From: Methanobacteriota archaeon
GTDB lineage: Archaea; Thermoplasmatota; Thermoplasmata; RBG-16-68-12
Reading direction: 5' to 3'
DNA length: 6,251 nt
NCBI GenBank assembly: GCA_005878995.1
Contig: VBME01000002.1
Span: 1 to 6,251, forward strand
Shown here one piece after another: positions 5,542 to 6,251 of this stretch. A model generated the notes under the pieces. That model was not told the DNA's origin. It worked only from the letters and a program-made list of their open reading frames with translations, and made no database searches. Within the stretch, counting starts at the first letter, position 1; each line of letters starts with the position of its first letter. The translations under genes were made by a program, and so were the position numbers.

Positions 5542-6251
5542 TTACGCGTCCATGTACCGGTAAAACTCGTACGGGGAGGGCCGCAGCGAGGTCTGCAGGT
5601 GCTCGTCGATTTTCAGCTCCTCGTACTTCTCGAGAAGGTCTTGCGGGAAGACCGACTTTAGGAACAGGTAGTCCGTCTGCAGGTGCTCCACGGCTTCCTT
5701 CAGGGAACCCGGCAGTTCGCGGACGCCATACTCTTTCCGCTTGCTCGCGCTGAGATGGTACAGGTCCTCATCGACGGGGTCACCGGGTTCGATTTTTCTC
5801 TTGACGCCGTCCAGGCCGGCGCAGAGCATGCCGGCGAAGGCGAGGTACGGGTTGCACGAGGGGTCCGGCGTCCGATACTCGATCCGCTTCGCGGCCTCAA
5901 TCCCCTTGTAGTACATCGGAATGCGAATGTTCGCACTTCGGTTCCGTTTCGACCAAGCGATGAAGACGGGCGCCTCATAACCCGGCACGAGCCGACGGTA
6001 CGAGTTTGTCGTCGGGCAGGTGAACGCGCACAGGCTCCGGGCGTGCTCCATGAGCCCGCCGATGTAGTATCGGCACGTCTGGCTGATCTCCGCGTACTCG
6101 TCGTTCGGGTCGTACATCATGTTCTTGCCTTTCGTCCACAGGCTCTGATGGACGTGCATCCCGCTCGCGTTGTCGCCGAAGATCGGCTTCGGCATGAAGG
6201 TGGCCATCATCCCCATCTTGTGGGCGACCATCTTCATCACGTAGCGGTACG
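5542..6251 (-). CDS. glnA: glutamine synthetase, type I alpha, C-terminal part (partial)
   Basis: This is the C-terminal 235 residues of glutamine synthetase, which makes glutamine from glutamate, ammonia and ATP in the cytoplasm as a dodecamer. The 5' part lies beyond the right edge: the frame stays open to base 6251 ([11 protein letters not shown]). The GTG at 6240 is an internal valine, not a start. Visible motifs, numbered from the first complete codon, are [13 protein letters not shown] (24-36, H32 and H34 matching E. coli His269/His271), [13 protein letters not shown] (82-94, E92 being the flap glutamate), [10 protein letters not shown] (102-111) and [17 protein letters not shown] (122-138). 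These form the catalytic domain around the metal, ATP and glutamate sites. A tyrosine (Y164 in DEDLYHLS) occupies the position of the adenylylated Tyr of beta-type enzymes. The following [17 protein letters not shown] is instead alpha-type in pattern, a group generally regulated by feedback and binding proteins, not adenylylation. It is intact to its TAA stop and is the promoter-distal end of the gene. Confidence 0.96.
   Translation of the reverse strand, partial: YRYVMKMVAHKMGMMATFMPKPIFGDNASGMHVHQSLWTKGKNMMYDPNDEYAEISQTCRYYIGGLMEHARSLCAFTCPTTNSYRRLVPGYEAPVFIAWSKRNRSANIRIPMYYKGIEAAKRIEYRTPDPSCNPYLAFAGMLCAGLDGVKRKIEPGDPVDEDLYHLSASKRKEYGVRELPGSLKEAVEHLQTDYLFLKSVFPQDLLEKYEELKIDEHLQTSLRPSPYEFYRYMDA

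Noticed and set aside
1..6251. CRISPR arrays, insertion sequences, attachment sites or other mobile elements
   Set aside because: No spaced direct repeats, transposase-like frames or terminal inverted repeats were seen; gene density and composition are even throughout.

Overview
The window looks like an ordinary chromosomal stretch from a GC-rich archaeon. The archaeal reading rests on several signs: a full-length archaeal-style NFACT/RqcH protein; a stand-alone TrpB2-type tryptophan synthase beta chain; an alpha-type glutamine synthetase; AT-rich TATA-like boxes sitting 25-35 bases before start codons (consistent with leaderless or very short leaders); and weak or absent Shine-Dalgarno sites at several genes. 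A Thermoplasmatota-like lineage is my best guess, but this is an inference from protein flavour and was not tested by a search.

Layout, left to right. Bases 1-194 carry no convincing gene, only AT-rich promoter-like motifs and a short palindrome. Three genes then run on the plus strand: rqcH (195-2075), trpB2 (2154-3452) and the membrane protease htpX (3536-4420). They are separated by 78 and 83 bases, so each could have its own promoter. Three genes follow on the minus strand, read from right to left: glnA (partial, entering from the right edge, stop at 5542), a DoxX-like four-helix membrane protein (5424-4843), and a 125-residue protein of unknown function (4800-4423). The plus and minus blocks converge at 4420/4423 with only two bases between the stop codons of htpX and the unknown gene. 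No stretch longer than 300 bases lacks a gene.

Functions. RqcH acts in rescue of stalled large ribosomal subunits, HtpX in membrane protein quality control, TrpB2 in tryptophan formation from indole, and GlnA in ammonia assimilation. The DoxX-like protein is a small membrane protein whose family is often linked to redox or sulfur chemistry. The small protein is unassigned. Apart from RqcH and HtpX both being quality-control proteins, I see no pathway tying the block together, and I did not find a novel multi-gene system. The more interesting leads are small: a hairpin that would hide the ribosome binding site of trpB2, a possible start-codon hairpin and palindrome upstream of rqcH, the orphan small gene with its own TATA box, and the tight convergent junction.
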